A stretch of 20,754 nt of DNA from JASSUD01 sp031963365. Lineage in GTDB: Bacteria; Pseudomonadota; Gammaproteobacteria; Burkholderiales; Burkholderiaceae. Of the stretch, positions 1-8,417 are shown one piece after another (within the stretch, counting starts at the first letter, position 1; the number at the start of each line of letters is the position of its first letter). Below the pieces are notes generated by a model. The model was not told the origin of the DNA, searched no databases, and saw only the letters and a list, made by a program, of their open reading frames with translations. The translations under genes and the position numbers were made by a program. The stretch covers positions 1 to 20,754 of the forward strand of contig JASSUF010000021.1 of the NCBI GenBank assembly GCA_031963365.1. Reading direction: 5' to 3'.

Positions 1-284
1 TTTTATTTACTGCTCTATCATATGACTTCTTGCACACAAAAATTCTGACAGGCTCGGAAGTTCAGGCCGCTCCGACCATTGGACGGGGCTTAACGTACGA
101 TTTTTTCTGTTTTCTGAGACGACCCCTATTACACCAAACCTCTTGTTTATTTAGGCATGGCTTCTAATGTGCGGAGAGTACTGCGCAGATTTTCACTTTT
201 TTTCGTGTTTAGCGAAATATAAATGCTCAATAAGACAAAAATATGAACTAAATGAAATAGGGTGTGGCTCGGCGGAGAAATGTC
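1..284. other. AT-rich leader region without a convincing gene
   Basis: This stretch before the first gene holds no open frame with a plausible start, ribosome site and family resemblance. It is AT-rich, and around 192-223 there are loosely promoter-like hexamers (TTCACT and TATAAA), but the 20-base gap between them is too long for a standard sigma-70 promoter, so no promoter is called. A short frame at 167-376 overlaps the start of the next gene and looks like chance. Confidence 0.5.
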
Positions 285-1880
285 ATGTTGTCAGAACTGA
301 TCAAAAAATTTCCACAAATACCAATACATCCGCCTGGCAAATCGCTTACTGCGGGGCAAACAGATGCCACTTCTAGGGCATCTCTTAGTAGAACTTCGCT
401 ACAACCTCTCTCAAAAAGATCTAGCACCACTCCTTCGGCTACTAGCAATCATTTTCAAGAGCGAAAGTATGTCGTGGAGGAACGCTACATTGATAACAAC
501 GGCATAATAACCAAAGAATATATTGAATATACAGTCCGTGAACCTATTTTTCATGAGACGGAAAACGAGTTGCCAGATACTCAGCATATAAAAAATAATG
601 TACAAGGAAATGCCAGAAATGATCAGCGTTCAACTTTTAATAGCACTCTGATACCGTTGCATTCTGCAAACAATCCAACATCCTCTGCAATAAGGAGTGG
701 ATATAGTTCTGGAATAAAGCCTATTTCCCCCTCAACTACAGATACTCCTAAGTTAGGTGGGCGCATTCCACGTGCTTCTAAAACCACCCCACCTGAAACC
801 CCTACTCAAGGAAATCATAACCCGTCTTATGCTGGCCTCAGAGATCTTGATTTTGAAAAAAATGTTTCAGCACCACCCCTCGAATATCGTCATGAAGGAA
901 TATTGGAGGATTACTTTGATGAATACGCAAAATATCGCAAGGAAAAAGAAAAAGAGGATTTGCCAAAAATTCCAGACAGTGTTTCTGGAAAAACATTACC
1001 TAAAACAACTATTAAACAAAAATTAAAAAATATTCTGCCCTGGAAAAAAACTACAAAAGAATCACTTTTGACTTCAAAATCTAACCAGGAAAAAAATAGT
1101 ACAGGATTTTTTAAAAAAATGTATGGTAAATCAGTAGTCAACGATCATGCGCACTACTCAATTTCTCTACCTATTCCAAATGTGAGCCATCCACCTAAAG
1201 TGGAAGCAGATTTTAAAATGTGTCAAGCAATCCCCACTGCTTTTACTTCTGCTAAAAAAATTAATCAAGATCCGCTTCAAGAATATGCAGAGCTATTTTC
1301 TGAGGCTTATGGTGATGTATCAATAAATAACACATCAAACCTGCTCGTAGAATATGCAAAAGAAGTTGTTAATGGAGAAGAAAAAATATTTTCTGAAATG
1401 CAGAAAGATATTGGAAACGATAAAATCTTTGTTAAAAAGATAGAAGAAAATGGCTTTGATATTTTAGGAGCTTATGAAGAAATTATGAATAGCTCAATAC
1501 AAAAATTTGGGTACTCTCGTGAAGAATTCCAAATTTTTTCTAAAATACAGAAAAATACTGGGGATGCCGAAAAATTTTCTGAGATTCTAGAAAGAAATGA
1601 CTTTGATTTTTCAAAGGCTTACGAAGAGTTCCATCAAAGCAAAGAAAAAACAAAGCCAGTCATCACACCCGAAGGAAATATTAAAGAAAGCGCAGAAAAT
1701 ATTTCCGCTCGAGGGAGAATTAAAAAAATGTCCGCTTTAATTTCAACGTCGGTTTACCAAAATAAAAAATCAGAGCCATATGAATTTTGGAATGCAAAGC
1801 CAAGATTCTCTTTTCCTATATCAAAATCTAAAAAATTATCAATTGCAGAAACTGCTCCAATTAAAAGGCACAGTGTGTAA
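285..1880 (+). CDS. Unrecognised AT-rich protein with 34-residue internal duplication; candidate secreted effector
   Basis: I do not recognise this 531-residue protein. The start is the ATG at 285, which has GGAG at 274-277 with 7-base spacing; an in-frame GTG at 264 lacks such a site. The first 50 residues are rich in Ser, Thr and Pro, there is no signal peptide or membrane segment, and a basic Lys-rich stretch lies near residues 210-280. Residues 368-401 and 417-450 are a gapless duplication (15 of 34 identical), both ending in the pattern N-x-F-D-x3-A-Y-E-E. Base use is far more AT-rich than in neighbouring genes; bases 1381-1440 contain only 13 G or C. The N-terminal composition, repeat module, foreign base composition and presence of injectisome genes in the same window are compatible with a type III effector, but that is inference. 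Confidence 0.7.
   Translation: MLSELIKKFPQIPIHPPGKSLTAGQTDATSRASLSRTSLQPLSKRSSTTPSATSNHFQERKYVVEERYIDNNGIITKEYIEYTVREPIFHETENELPDTQHIKNNVQGNARNDQRSTFNSTLIPLHSANNPTSSAIRSGYSSGIKPISPSTTDTPKLGGRIPRASKTTPPETPTQGNHNPSYAGLRDLDFEKNVSAPPLEYRHEGILEDYFDEYAKYRKEKEKEDLPKIPDSVSGKTLPKTTIKQKLKNILPWKKTTKESLLTSKSNQEKNSTGFFKKMYGKSVVNDHAHYSISLPIPNVSHPPKVEADFKMCQAIPTAFTSAKKINQDPLQEYAELFSEAYGDVSINNTSNLLVEYAKEVVNGEEKIFSEMQKDIGNDKIFVKKIEENGFDILGAYEEIMNSSIQKFGYSREEFQIFSKIQKNTGDAEKFSEILERNDFDFSKAYEEFHQSKEKTKPVITPEGNIKESAENISARGRIKKMSALISTSVYQNKKSEPYEFWNAKPRFSFPISKSKKLSIAETAPIKRHSV
1386..1487 (+). repeat. Protein repeat module, copy 1
   Basis: This codes residues 368-401 of the unrecognised protein: it starts I-F-S-E-M-Q-K and ends F-D-I-L-G-A-Y-E-E-I-M. 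It aligns without gaps to the second copy 147 bases downstream. The two differ at 19 of 34 residues, so the duplication is old or selected for divergence. It is probably a helical module. Confidence 0.7.
1533..1634 (+). repeat. Protein repeat module, copy 2
   Basis: This codes residues 417-450: it starts I-F-S-K-I-Q-K and ends F-D-F-S-K-A-Y-E-E-F-H. It is separated from copy 1 by a 15-residue linker (402-416). Shared residues include I-F-S at 1-3, Q-K at 6-7, G at 10, F at 15, E at 20, N at 22, F-D at 24-25 and A-Y-E-E at 29-32 of the module. Confidence 0.7.
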
Positions 1881-1917
1881 AAAATTAAAGACATTGCATG
1901 CAAAAAATAATTTAGGA

Positions 1918-1947
1918 GGAATATTTTATTAAATAATAAAATATTCC
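1918..1947. terminator. Perfect AT-rich hairpin between convergent genes
   Basis: A perfect 13-bp inverted repeat (GGAATATTTTATT and its complement) surrounds the 4-base loop AAAT. It lies between the stop at 1880 on the plus strand and the stop at 1950 on the minus strand, where a bidirectional terminator is expected. The stem is weak because it is mostly A and T, and the trailing tracts are only moderately T-rich on either strand. Confidence 0.45.
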
Positions 1948-1949
1948 AT

Positions 1950-3323
1950 TTATTCATCCAAATTTGCTTTACGTCGCATAGACCCCGCAATCAAATCAAA
2001 CCGAAATAAACGGCACTCTAACGGGCCGTTAAAAAGCGGGGTCTTTAGGGCTTCTCTTAAACGCAATTTTCCAGGCAAGCGTCGATCTGGCGTAAGAATG
2101 CAGGCGCGCCAGCCTGTGAAACGCTGCTTAAGTGCATCACCCAATTCTTTGAAAAATTCAAAGTCGTCAGGAGCTTGTGCATTTTCTAAAGCAGCAGGCT
2201 CGGACAACCGTGTGCGGTAGTGCGGGCTTTGCTCTTGAGGGCGAAATCGGTCTTCTCGCCTGCCTCTTTCTGAATGAGGTGCACGTTCGCCCCGCACTTC
2301 AATACGCTCTCCATAGGGAGGGTTCATTACGATGATCCCTGGGGTAGTGCTAGGCGGGGTTATTTTTCTTGCATCTAGTGCTGTAAGTGGCAGAGCAGGC
2401 AGGCCTGCTCGGGAGAGGTTTGCGCGCGTGATGGCTAGCATCTCTGTAGAAATATCGCTACCTGAAATACCCAGACTTTCTCCGAGCTCACGACCTGGTC
2501 TGTTGATGACGTTGCGATATGCCTCTTGTGCAGGAATTTTGATGGAGCGCCATGCTGATCCATCAAAAGGTGCTAGGTTTTCAAAACCAAAGGAGCGGTG
2601 CGCACCAGGAGCGAGATTCAGTGCCATTTGTGCTGCTTCCGCGAGGAAGGTGCCGCTACCGCACATAGGATCATATAGCGCGGTTCCTGGCTTCCAGCCG
2701 CTGAGTCGTATGATTCCTGCGGCTAAATTTTCGCGTAAAGGCGCGGCCCCTTTGTCTAGTCGCCAGCCGCGCTTAAATAGAGAATCGCCCGAGGTATCGA
2801 GGTAGAGTGTGCAGATGGTGTCGCTTAGAAAAACGAAAATACGTACATCGGGTTCATAGGTATTGACGCTGGGACGCTGCCCTGTTCTTTCACGAAAGCG
2901 ATCGCATACGGCATCTTTTACCCGCAAAGTGGCAAAGTCTAAGCTACGTAATGGCGATCTTATGGCGCTCATATGCACACGTAAGGTGTGTTGCGGCGTA
3001 AACCAAGCTTCCCATTCTTGCGCAAGTGCGAAGTCGAAAATATCCTCCTCATTCTCGTAAGGTTGCTCACCCAGCTTGAGTAGTACCCGACTGGCTATTC
3101 GGGAGTGCAGATTCAACTGCATAGCAGCTTCCCATCGTCCTTTGCAATGCACGCCACCGGAGACCGTTTGGCCTATTTTTAAACGGCTAAAAGAATTGCC
3201 TGCTTTGGACGTGGAGGCACCTGGGGTATGAGAGGACAAACCTGCTGCAATCTCATTTAACTCCTCAGACAACACAGATTCCAACCCACTAGGGCAGGAG
3301 ACAAAAAAATCAAATAGCGACAT
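1950..3323 (-). CDS. THUMP-domain class I SAM-dependent RNA methyltransferase (RlmL-like)
   Basis: This 457-residue protein belongs to the COG0116 family, whose studied members methylate guanine N2 of 23S rRNA (E. coli RlmL acts on G2445). The N-terminal third fits a ferredoxin-like plus THUMP RNA-binding region. The SAM-binding motif D-P-M-C-G-S-G-T-F is at residues 218-226, and the catalytic N-P-P-Y-G-E-R is at 334-340. A charged, Arg-rich insert of about 45 residues follows N-P-P-Y and falls where the family has a variable loop. I chose the ATG at 3323 because M-S-L-F-D-F-F-V matches the usual family N-terminus; an in-frame GTG at 3356 would add 11 residues. No strong ribosome site is visible for either. 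It is co-directional with mnmA, 91 bases upstream. The exact rRNA target is not provable from sequence alone. Confidence 0.88.
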   Translation of the reverse strand: MSLFDFFVSCPSGLESVLSEELNEIAAGLSSHTPGASTSKAGNSFSRLKIGQTVSGGVHCKGRWEAAMQLNLHSRIASRVLLKLGEQPYENEEDIFDFALAQEWEAWFTPQHTLRVHMSAIRSPLRSLDFATLRVKDAVCDRFRERTGQRPSVNTYEPDVRIFVFLSDTICTLYLDTSGDSLFKRGWRLDKGAAPLRENLAAGIIRLSGWKPGTALYDPMCGSGTFLAEAAQMALNLAPGAHRSFGFENLAPFDGSAWRSIKIPAQEAYRNVINRPGRELGESLGISGSDISTEMLAITRANLSRAGLPALPLTALDARKITPPSTTPGIIVMNPPYGERIEVRGERAPHSERGRREDRFRPQEQSPHYRTRLSEPAALENAQAPDDFEFFKELGDALKQRFTGWRACILTPDRRLPGKLRLREALKTPLFNGPLECRLFRFDLIAGSMRRKANLDE

Positions 3324-3379
3324 GAAAGGAGACTCGAAAGAGAGATAAAAATGCACGCAGGGCTTGCAGTGTGTTTATA

Positions 3380-3401
3380 GGGTGAGGTTTGTACCTCACC
3401 C
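3380..3401. terminator. Perfect 9-bp hairpin downstream of mnmA, possibly a repeat remnant
   Basis: GGGTGAGGT and ACCTCACCC pair perfectly around the loop TTGT. The hairpin lies 13 bases beyond the mnmA stop on the minus strand and before the methyltransferase start, so it could attenuate read-through, but there is no T-tract. Its bases and the adjoining CGAACCCATG resemble the GGTGAGGTACGAACC part of the dispersed palindromic element, so it may be a rearranged fragment of that family. Confidence 0.4.
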
Positions 3402-3414
3402 GAACCCATGAGGG

Positions 3415-4617
3415 TTATATCGTAGAGTGGATAATGCCCCCACCTAGGCATACTTCGCCTTCATACAATACGGCGGACTGTCCGGGGGTAACTGCCCATT
3501 GAGGCGTATTAAAATCCAAAGCAAATTGTGCTGATATAGTCTGTTCTGTAGGCAGGTCACTCTGTATCGAGGACAGCATACAGGGTGCATCCATTTGGCG
3601 GTAACGTGTTTTGGCATGCAACTGCACGGATTTAGGGGGCTCGCCAGCTATCCAGTTTGCTCGTTGGGCGGTTAAGCGATGGCTAGTCAGTGCTGGATGT
3701 TGATGGCCCTGCACTACGTAGAGCGTGTTTTTGGCCAAGTCTTTTGCTGCGACAAACCAGGGTTGGCCATGCGATGAGGGTTCTTGGCCCGAGCCCCTAC
3801 CTATAGGCTCGCGTTGTCCTCCTACTCCCAAACCTTTACGTTGACCTAAGGTATAAAACGAGAGGCCTATGTGTTCGCCGAGTATCTGCCCTTCTAGCGT
3901 TTTAATAGGACCGGGTTCTGTAGGTAAATAACGCTGCAAAAATGCCCGAAACGGACGTTCACCGATAAAACATATCCCTGTGGAATCTTTTTTACGTGCA
4001 TTGGGTAAACCAATTTGCGTGGCAATCTCGCGTACTTGAACTTTAGTCAACTCTCCCAATGGAAAGAGCGTGTGCTGCAGCTGCGATTGGGTCAGGCGAT
4101 GTAAAAAGTAGCTTTGATCTTTACTGGCATCTTGTGCTTTGAGCAATTCCATTTTGCCTTCAGCTGTTTCACGCAAACGGGCATAGTGGCCTGTTGCTAT
4201 TTTGGTATTGGTCGTCGTCAAAAGCGGGTTTTTATCATCACTGTCGTCTTTTAAATGCAGAGCATGTTCCAGAAAAGCCTTGAATTTAATCTCTGCATTG
4301 CACAGTACATCAGGGTTGGGCGTGCGCCCCGCTGAGTACTCCGATAAAAATTCTTCGAAAACGCGCTCTTTATACTCTTGTGCAAAGTTCACTACCTCTA
4401 CATCGATACCGATTTTATCGGCAACCGATACCACGTCTAGCCAGTCTTGACGCGCAGAGCAATATCCCTCGGAAGTACCATCGCTCTCTTCATCATCGTC
4501 TTCCCAGTTTTTCATAAACAGGCCGATGACCTCATAGCCTTGCTGCTTGAGCAGCCAAGCAGTGACCGAGGAATCTACCCCGCCAGACATTCCAACCACC
4601 ACGCTGGGTTTAGACAT
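3415..4617 (-). CDS. mnmA: tRNA-specific 2-thiouridylase MnmA
   Basis: MnmA adenylates and thiolates the wobble uridine (U34) of tRNAs for Glu, Gln and Lys in the cytoplasm, using sulfur relayed from IscS. The PP-loop S-G-G-V-D-S-S is at residues 11-17. The catalytic cysteine pair fits C106 (in D-V-L-C-N-A-E) and C216 (in T-G-I-C-F-I-G-E-R). The 400-residue protein is slightly longer than usual because of a polar insert at about 123-138 and a Gly/Ser-rich insert near 295-305. The start is the ATG at 4617 (M-S-K-P), as in relatives; the frame stays open upstream through repeat A, which adds M-L-G-F-L-R-H-H-Q-P-T, but that peptide is only translated repeat. Repeat A ends 31 bases upstream, so mnmA is probably read through from dsbD or from a promoter within or near the repeat. 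Confidence 0.95.
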   Translation of the reverse strand: MSKPSVVVGMSGGVDSSVTAWLLKQQGYEVIGLFMKNWEDDDEESDGTSEGYCSARQDWLDVVSVADKIGIDVEVVNFAQEYKERVFEEFLSEYSAGRTPNPDVLCNAEIKFKAFLEHALHLKDDSDDKNPLLTTTNTKIATGHYARLRETAEGKMELLKAQDASKDQSYFLHRLTQSQLQHTLFPLGELTKVQVREIATQIGLPNARKKDSTGICFIGERPFRAFLQRYLPTEPGPIKTLEGQILGEHIGLSFYTLGQRKGLGVGGQREPIGRGSGQEPSSHGQPWFVAAKDLAKNTLYVVQGHQHPALTSHRLTAQRANWIAGEPPKSVQLHAKTRYRQMDAPCMLSSIQSDLPTEQTISAQFALDFNTPQWAVTPGQSAVLYEGEVCLGGGIIHSTI

Positions 4618-4648
4618 ATTCATATACTTAAAAATCGGTTTAAATTCG

Positions 4649-4782
4649 GTAGGTTGGTGGTGACGAAGGAATCCCAACATGCGCACCACTGGCTTTTAAT
4701 CTTTGGTTTTGAGCGTTTATAAGCTGGTCTTCAAGGACGCCGTGGCCTGCATGTTGGGGTTCCTTCGTCACCACCAACCTAC
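4649..4782. repeat. Palindromic dispersed element, copy A
   Basis: This 134-bp element has 34-bp terminal inverted repeats starting GTAGGTTGGTGGTGACGAAGG and differing at one base; the rest is a partly paired 66-base centre. It lies between dsbD and mnmA, both on the minus strand, and its right end contains the dsbD stop codon. A 5-base direct repeat AATTC flanks it (4643-4647 and 4783-4787, with one extra G on the left). This could be a target duplication, but other copies do not show one. As RNA it would form a long hairpin in the dsbD-mnmA transcript. Confidence 0.9.
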
Positions 4783-6626
4783 AATTCAAGGAGAGGCTCT
4801 AAAATCTGTAACAAAGCTTCAGGAGATATATAGCCCACGCGGCGTAAGGCGGTTATTTCATTGCCGTTTGCATCAAAAAAAAGAAAAGCAGGAGGACCAT
4901 ATAAGCCAAAATGTTTCAGCAGCTCCGCAATGGCGGGAGTATTCATACTCACATTTAGGCGCAATATATTAAAGGCTTGTAAATGCGCACGCACTTCTGT
5001 TGCCGCCAGGGTTACACGCTCAATTTTGCTACAAGCTGAGCAATTGTCCGCATAGACTTTTAGCATAGATATTTTTTGGCTCGAGCGCACAGCAGCGTTG
5101 AGTTCATCCCGTGTATGCACTGGATGAAATACCAAATCTGCATTAGAAGCCAACGGACCCGCTCCATCTGGGAGTGTAGATGCCTTTTGTTGCCAGCCAG
5201 CAGCGTGTAGCAAGGTTATTCCTGCTGGCAGGGCTAAATACAAGGCCACGCCTAATAGCACGATAGCAATGGCTTGTTGTACATAGCGCATCCACGCTCC
5301 TGATCGGGGCAGATAGGCACTTAGGCCTACTCCCATCGCGATAAGCGGGAGCCCCAGACCCATGCCAAGCGCAAACAATGCAAGCGCTCCTATCCCAATA
5401 TGTCCTGTTTGCCCAATAAATGCGAGCACTCCAAATAGAGGAGGGCTCATGCAGGGGCTCAACGTTAACGCAGACAACGCACCCATAATAAAAGCGAGGC
5501 TGGATCGGCCTTGTGCGCTCAAGCTTAAACTAGGTGCCACACGCCTTATAAGAGAAAAAGCAAACCCACGACCGCGTAGCAACATTATCGCCATAACAAA
5601 AATGACGGCTGCAAAACTAGCCTGCACCCACGGATGCCCCATACTCGCGCCAAAACGCTGGCCTGCAAGCGCTGCTATTACGCCAAATAGCGCATAGGTG
5701 CTGGCCATACCCAATACATAGAGTAATGAAAGGCGCAATCCACGTCGCCATGAAAAAGTAGCAGGCGGCTTTTGAGATGGTGGTTCGTCTTTAGATAGTA
5801 CAAAGCAGCGCTGCTCAGAATGCGCATTAGCCTGCAATATCAAAGCAGACACAATGGGAATCATGGGCCAGGAACAAGGTAGCACACTTAATGCCACGCC
5901 AAAAAAGAAGAAGAGCGCAAAAAAGGCTAAAGGGGTAAGCCCGTATAGCCATTCAGGAGCATTACGTTTTGCATCCAGCTTATGCAATGCTGTGAGGGCA
6001 GCTTGTGAATCGGTAAGGCCTGACCATGCTGCATGCAATGTGGAGGATGGAGGGGGCAATACGGGGGGAGTGATCGTGGTATTTGTAATGCGCTGGCGGT
6101 ATGTGATGGGCGCATAACATAAGCCTGTATCGGCACACCCTTGCAGCGTTACTGCCAGAACAAAAGGCTTTACTCTAGGCCATTCAGATGCTCGATTGGC
6201 ATCGCGAACAGGAAAAGATATAGGAATAGCTATCGTTTGCTTTTGCCGATATATCTGCACATTTTTTTGTAAATTTGCATCCCATTTTACTTGTGCAACC
6301 GGCAGGCGCAGCGAACCCAGCTGAGCATTGCCTTTTTCAACGACCACCTTCAGGCGCTCTGCATACAGCGCATAACCTGGAGCAATGTCCAAAAGCAGAT
6401 CAACCTGACCCAATTTTTCCTGAAAACGCACACGAAAAGCAAGCTCTGGCGGCAAAAAATCCGACGGCATCAAGTCTGCCATCCGTGCCTGGGAAGGCAA
6501 AGCATCGATAGATGGCCTAAAACTCCAAAGCACGGCTATGCCAATTAACAGCACAGATAAAGCGATACCCCAAAGGCCTTGGGCAGTACGGGTGGTGAAT
6601 AAGGTGAACTTGGGCTTCATGCGCAT
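4779..6626 (-). CDS. dsbD: Thiol:disulfide interchange protein DsbD
   Basis: DsbD carries electrons from cytoplasmic thioredoxin across the inner membrane to periplasmic DsbC, DsbG and CcmG-type partners. All three domains are present in 615 residues. A hydrophobic signal segment is near residues 18-34. The alpha domain has Q-G-C-A-D-T-G-L-C (C164, C170). A polytopic beta domain has L-P-C (C251) and S-P-C-M (C392). The gamma thioredoxin domain has the active site C529-S-A-C532. I chose the ATG at 6626 because it gives a short basic region before the signal segment; ATGs at 6671 and 6620 are also possible, and none has a clear ribosome site. The TAG stop lies inside the terminus of repeat A, so the last residues may differ from the ancestral C-terminus. 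It is followed by mnmA on the same strand. Confidence 0.94.
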   Translation of the reverse strand: MRMKPKFTLFTTRTAQGLWGIALSVLLIGIAVLWSFRPSIDALPSQARMADLMPSDFLPPELAFRVRFQEKLGQVDLLLDIAPGYALYAERLKVVVEKGNAQLGSLRLPVAQVKWDANLQKNVQIYRQKQTIAIPISFPVRDANRASEWPRVKPFVLAVTLQGCADTGLCYAPITYRQRITNTTITPPVLPPPSSTLHAAWSGLTDSQAALTALHKLDAKRNAPEWLYGLTPLAFFALFFFFGVALSVLPCSWPMIPIVSALILQANAHSEQRCFVLSKDEPPSQKPPATFSWRRGLRLSLLYVLGMASTYALFGVIAALAGQRFGASMGHPWVQASFAAVIFVMAIMLLRGRGFAFSLIRRVAPSLSLSAQGRSSLAFIMGALSALTLSPCMSPPLFGVLAFIGQTGHIGIGALALFALGMGLGLPLIAMGVGLSAYLPRSGAWMRYVQQAIAIVLLGVALYLALPAGITLLHAAGWQQKASTLPDGAGPLASNADLVFHPVHTRDELNAAVRSSQKISMLKVYADNCSACSKIERVTLAATEVRAHLQAFNILRLNVSMNTPAIAELLKHFGLYGPPAFLFFDANGNEITALRRVGYISPEALLQILEPLLEL

Positions 6627-6835
6627 CACTGAATGAGAGGAGAAGTTTCTGGGCACGGTTACGCAAAGCATGATGCTTTTAGTAAACGCCCTTCGCTCAG
6701 AGTTCTCTTTATTTTCCTAAGAATTTTTACAGAGGAAAATCAATAACACAGCAACGCACAGGAGACAAGAAGCGTCTCACACAACGGTCGATTATGGAGT
6801 GCAATTAAATCAGCATTTTCTTAAGACTTAGGGAG

Positions 6836-6998
6836 TTTGTAGGCTGGTCTTCAAGGAGGCCGTGGTTTGCGTGTTGGGGTTCCTTCGTCACCACCAACCT
6901 ACCATCCTTTGCTTTTACATAGGCAGCTCGGTAGGTTGGGGTTAAGCACGACCTCCAACATGTAGACCACAGTCTTTTTGAATACCTGCGTAACATCA
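6836..6998. repeat. Palindromic dispersed element, copy B (inside-out form)
   Basis: Two inverted units face each other with their GTAGG ends inward: 6836-6902 ends in CCTAC and 6931-6998 begins GTAGG. This is the reverse arrangement of copy A. The right unit is degenerate (GTAGGTTGGGGTTAAGCACG). The short spacer matches that of copy E apart from a deletion of about 20 bases. The right edge contains the mltA stop codon. It occupies much of the 369-base gap 6627-6995 between mltA and dsbD, both on the minus strand; I see nothing else convincing in that gap. Confidence 0.85.
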
Positions 6999-8243
6999 CT
7001 TAGGAAGTAAAAGCCACATCCTTCCCTGTTGCCGCATACGGCCAGCTATGTCGCCTGCTTCATCGCCAAAGCCCCAGAAATAATCGGCACGTACGCCACC
7101 GCGAATCGCTGCACCTACATCTTGCGCAAACACCAAGCGCCTTAGTGGTTCATCTGTTGCGGGGCGTGTGGTGGAGAGAAAAACGGGCGCCCCTAGTGGG
7201 ATGGCGTTGGGATCCACTGCGATGGAGCGCTCCGGAGTCAATGGCACGCCAAGCGCACCTATCGGACCAGGCAGGTTGACCACTACACGTTCTTGGCCTA
7301 ATTCTGCGCTAGTTGCTACGGATGGGAGAGAGGGTGCAGGTGTAGTCACGTCTTTAAAAAATACAAAACGCGGATTTACAGCTAATAGTCCGTCTACGCG
7401 TTTTGGATGCGCGCGCGCCCATTTTCGCAAGCCTTGTATAGAGGTTTGCGATAGAGTGGCTTCGCCTCGATCTACTAACCAACGGCCAATAGAGTGATAG
7501 GGTTGGCCATTGGTGCCGTTATATCCCACACGCATCGTGCTGCCATCCTCCATCACAATGCGGCCTGAGCCTTGTATTTGTAGAAAAAATGCTTCGATGG
7601 GATCATCGACATATACCAACTCTTCGCCCTGTAGCACCCCACTGCGCAAAAGTTCTGCGCGCGCAGGTAATTTCTGCCCTACTGGGTAACGGCTAGGCCA
7701 GCGATAAAGAGCGTGGAGATAGGGTGCGCGCCGCGTACGTGAACCTCGCAGCACCGGCTCGTAATAACCGGTTACCAATCCGTATACATTGCCTTGCTCA
7801 CCAGACAACTGAAAAGGCAGGAAGTTCTGTTCAAAAAAAGCACGCACCCCAATCAGATTATGCTCACCCCCTTGTAGGCTCAATGACTGCGCTCTGCTAC
7901 AAACTTGCTGCCAGTTTAACTGGGGCGTTACATTGGCTTTGGAGGGTTCTAATACACGTTTGCAATTGACATATAAAACCTGCATCACCCCGCTCAAAGA
8001 ATCTTCTTGCCAGCCTTCTACTTCAGACCAACTAACTGGTGTTAATCGATAGGGAGATCCCACTCTAGTTGGGAAAGCTTGGCCTGTAGAGGATTGTGCA
8101 TTCGCATTTTGGTTGGATGTGCTGGGTGATGCACCGAAGTTTGTATTGGCAGGCAAACGTGAAGAAGGGGTTTGCGGCGATTGCGCACAAGAAGCTAAAA
8201 AGCTGATGCACAGCCCTATGCTTATATATCTGAGAAAATACAT
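6996..8243 (-). CDS. mltA: Membrane-bound lytic murein transglycosylase A (lipoprotein)
   Basis: MltA cleaves the glycan strands of murein between MurNAc and GlcNAc, releasing 1,6-anhydro-muropeptides in the periplasm. The 415-residue protein starts with a lipoprotein signal ending in L-A-S-C19, then a Ser/Asn/Pro-rich linker, the MltA barrel, and a C-terminal 3D-type domain. That domain carries A-Q-D-V-G-A-A-I (D375) and D-Y-F-W-G (D387), matching the family's conserved aspartates, one of which is catalytic. The ATG at 8243 has a strong ribosome site (AAGGAAGG just upstream). The TGA stop coincides with the outer end of repeat B. Its products would be substrates for the AmpG-like importer also coded in this window. 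The gene diverges from rpe; I recall apaG between them in Burkholderia, and it is absent here. Confidence 0.94.
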   Translation of the reverse strand: MYFLRYISIGLCISFLASCAQSPQTPSSRLPANTNFGASPSTSNQNANAQSSTGQAFPTRVGSPYRLTPVSWSEVEGWQEDSLSGVMQVLYVNCKRVLEPSKANVTPQLNWQQVCSRAQSLSLQGGEHNLIGVRAFFEQNFLPFQLSGEQGNVYGLVTGYYEPVLRGSRTRRAPYLHALYRWPSRYPVGQKLPARAELLRSGVLQGEELVYVDDPIEAFFLQIQGSGRIVMEDGSTMRVGYNGTNGQPYHSIGRWLVDRGEATLSQTSIQGLRKWARAHPKRVDGLLAVNPRFVFFKDVTTPAPSLPSVATSAELGQERVVVNLPGPIGALGVPLTPERSIAVDPNAIPLGAPVFLSTTRPATDEPLRRLVFAQDVGAAIRGGVRADYFWGFGDEAGDIAGRMRQQGRMWLLLPK

Positions 8244-8417
8244 GCCCTTCCTTAAGGAATTAGTAACTTTGTAAGCGCCTATTTTATCTGCTATAAAATC
8301 ATATAGGCCTATTTATAAACGACACAGAATCTGAAAAATTATGTTGGGTATCACTGTAAACCTAACAGGTACAATATATTTTTCTGATCCATTTCCACTT
8401 ATCTATTGGTTCTAATC

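Noticed and set aside
2332..2805. 157-residue plus-strand frame
   Set aside because: It is antisense to the catalytic half of the RNA methyltransferase, which has clear motifs on the other strand.
8244..8417. Promoter for rpe (TTGGGT and TACAAT)
   Set aside because: The spacing of 20 bases is too long and the -35 match is poor, so no site is annotated.
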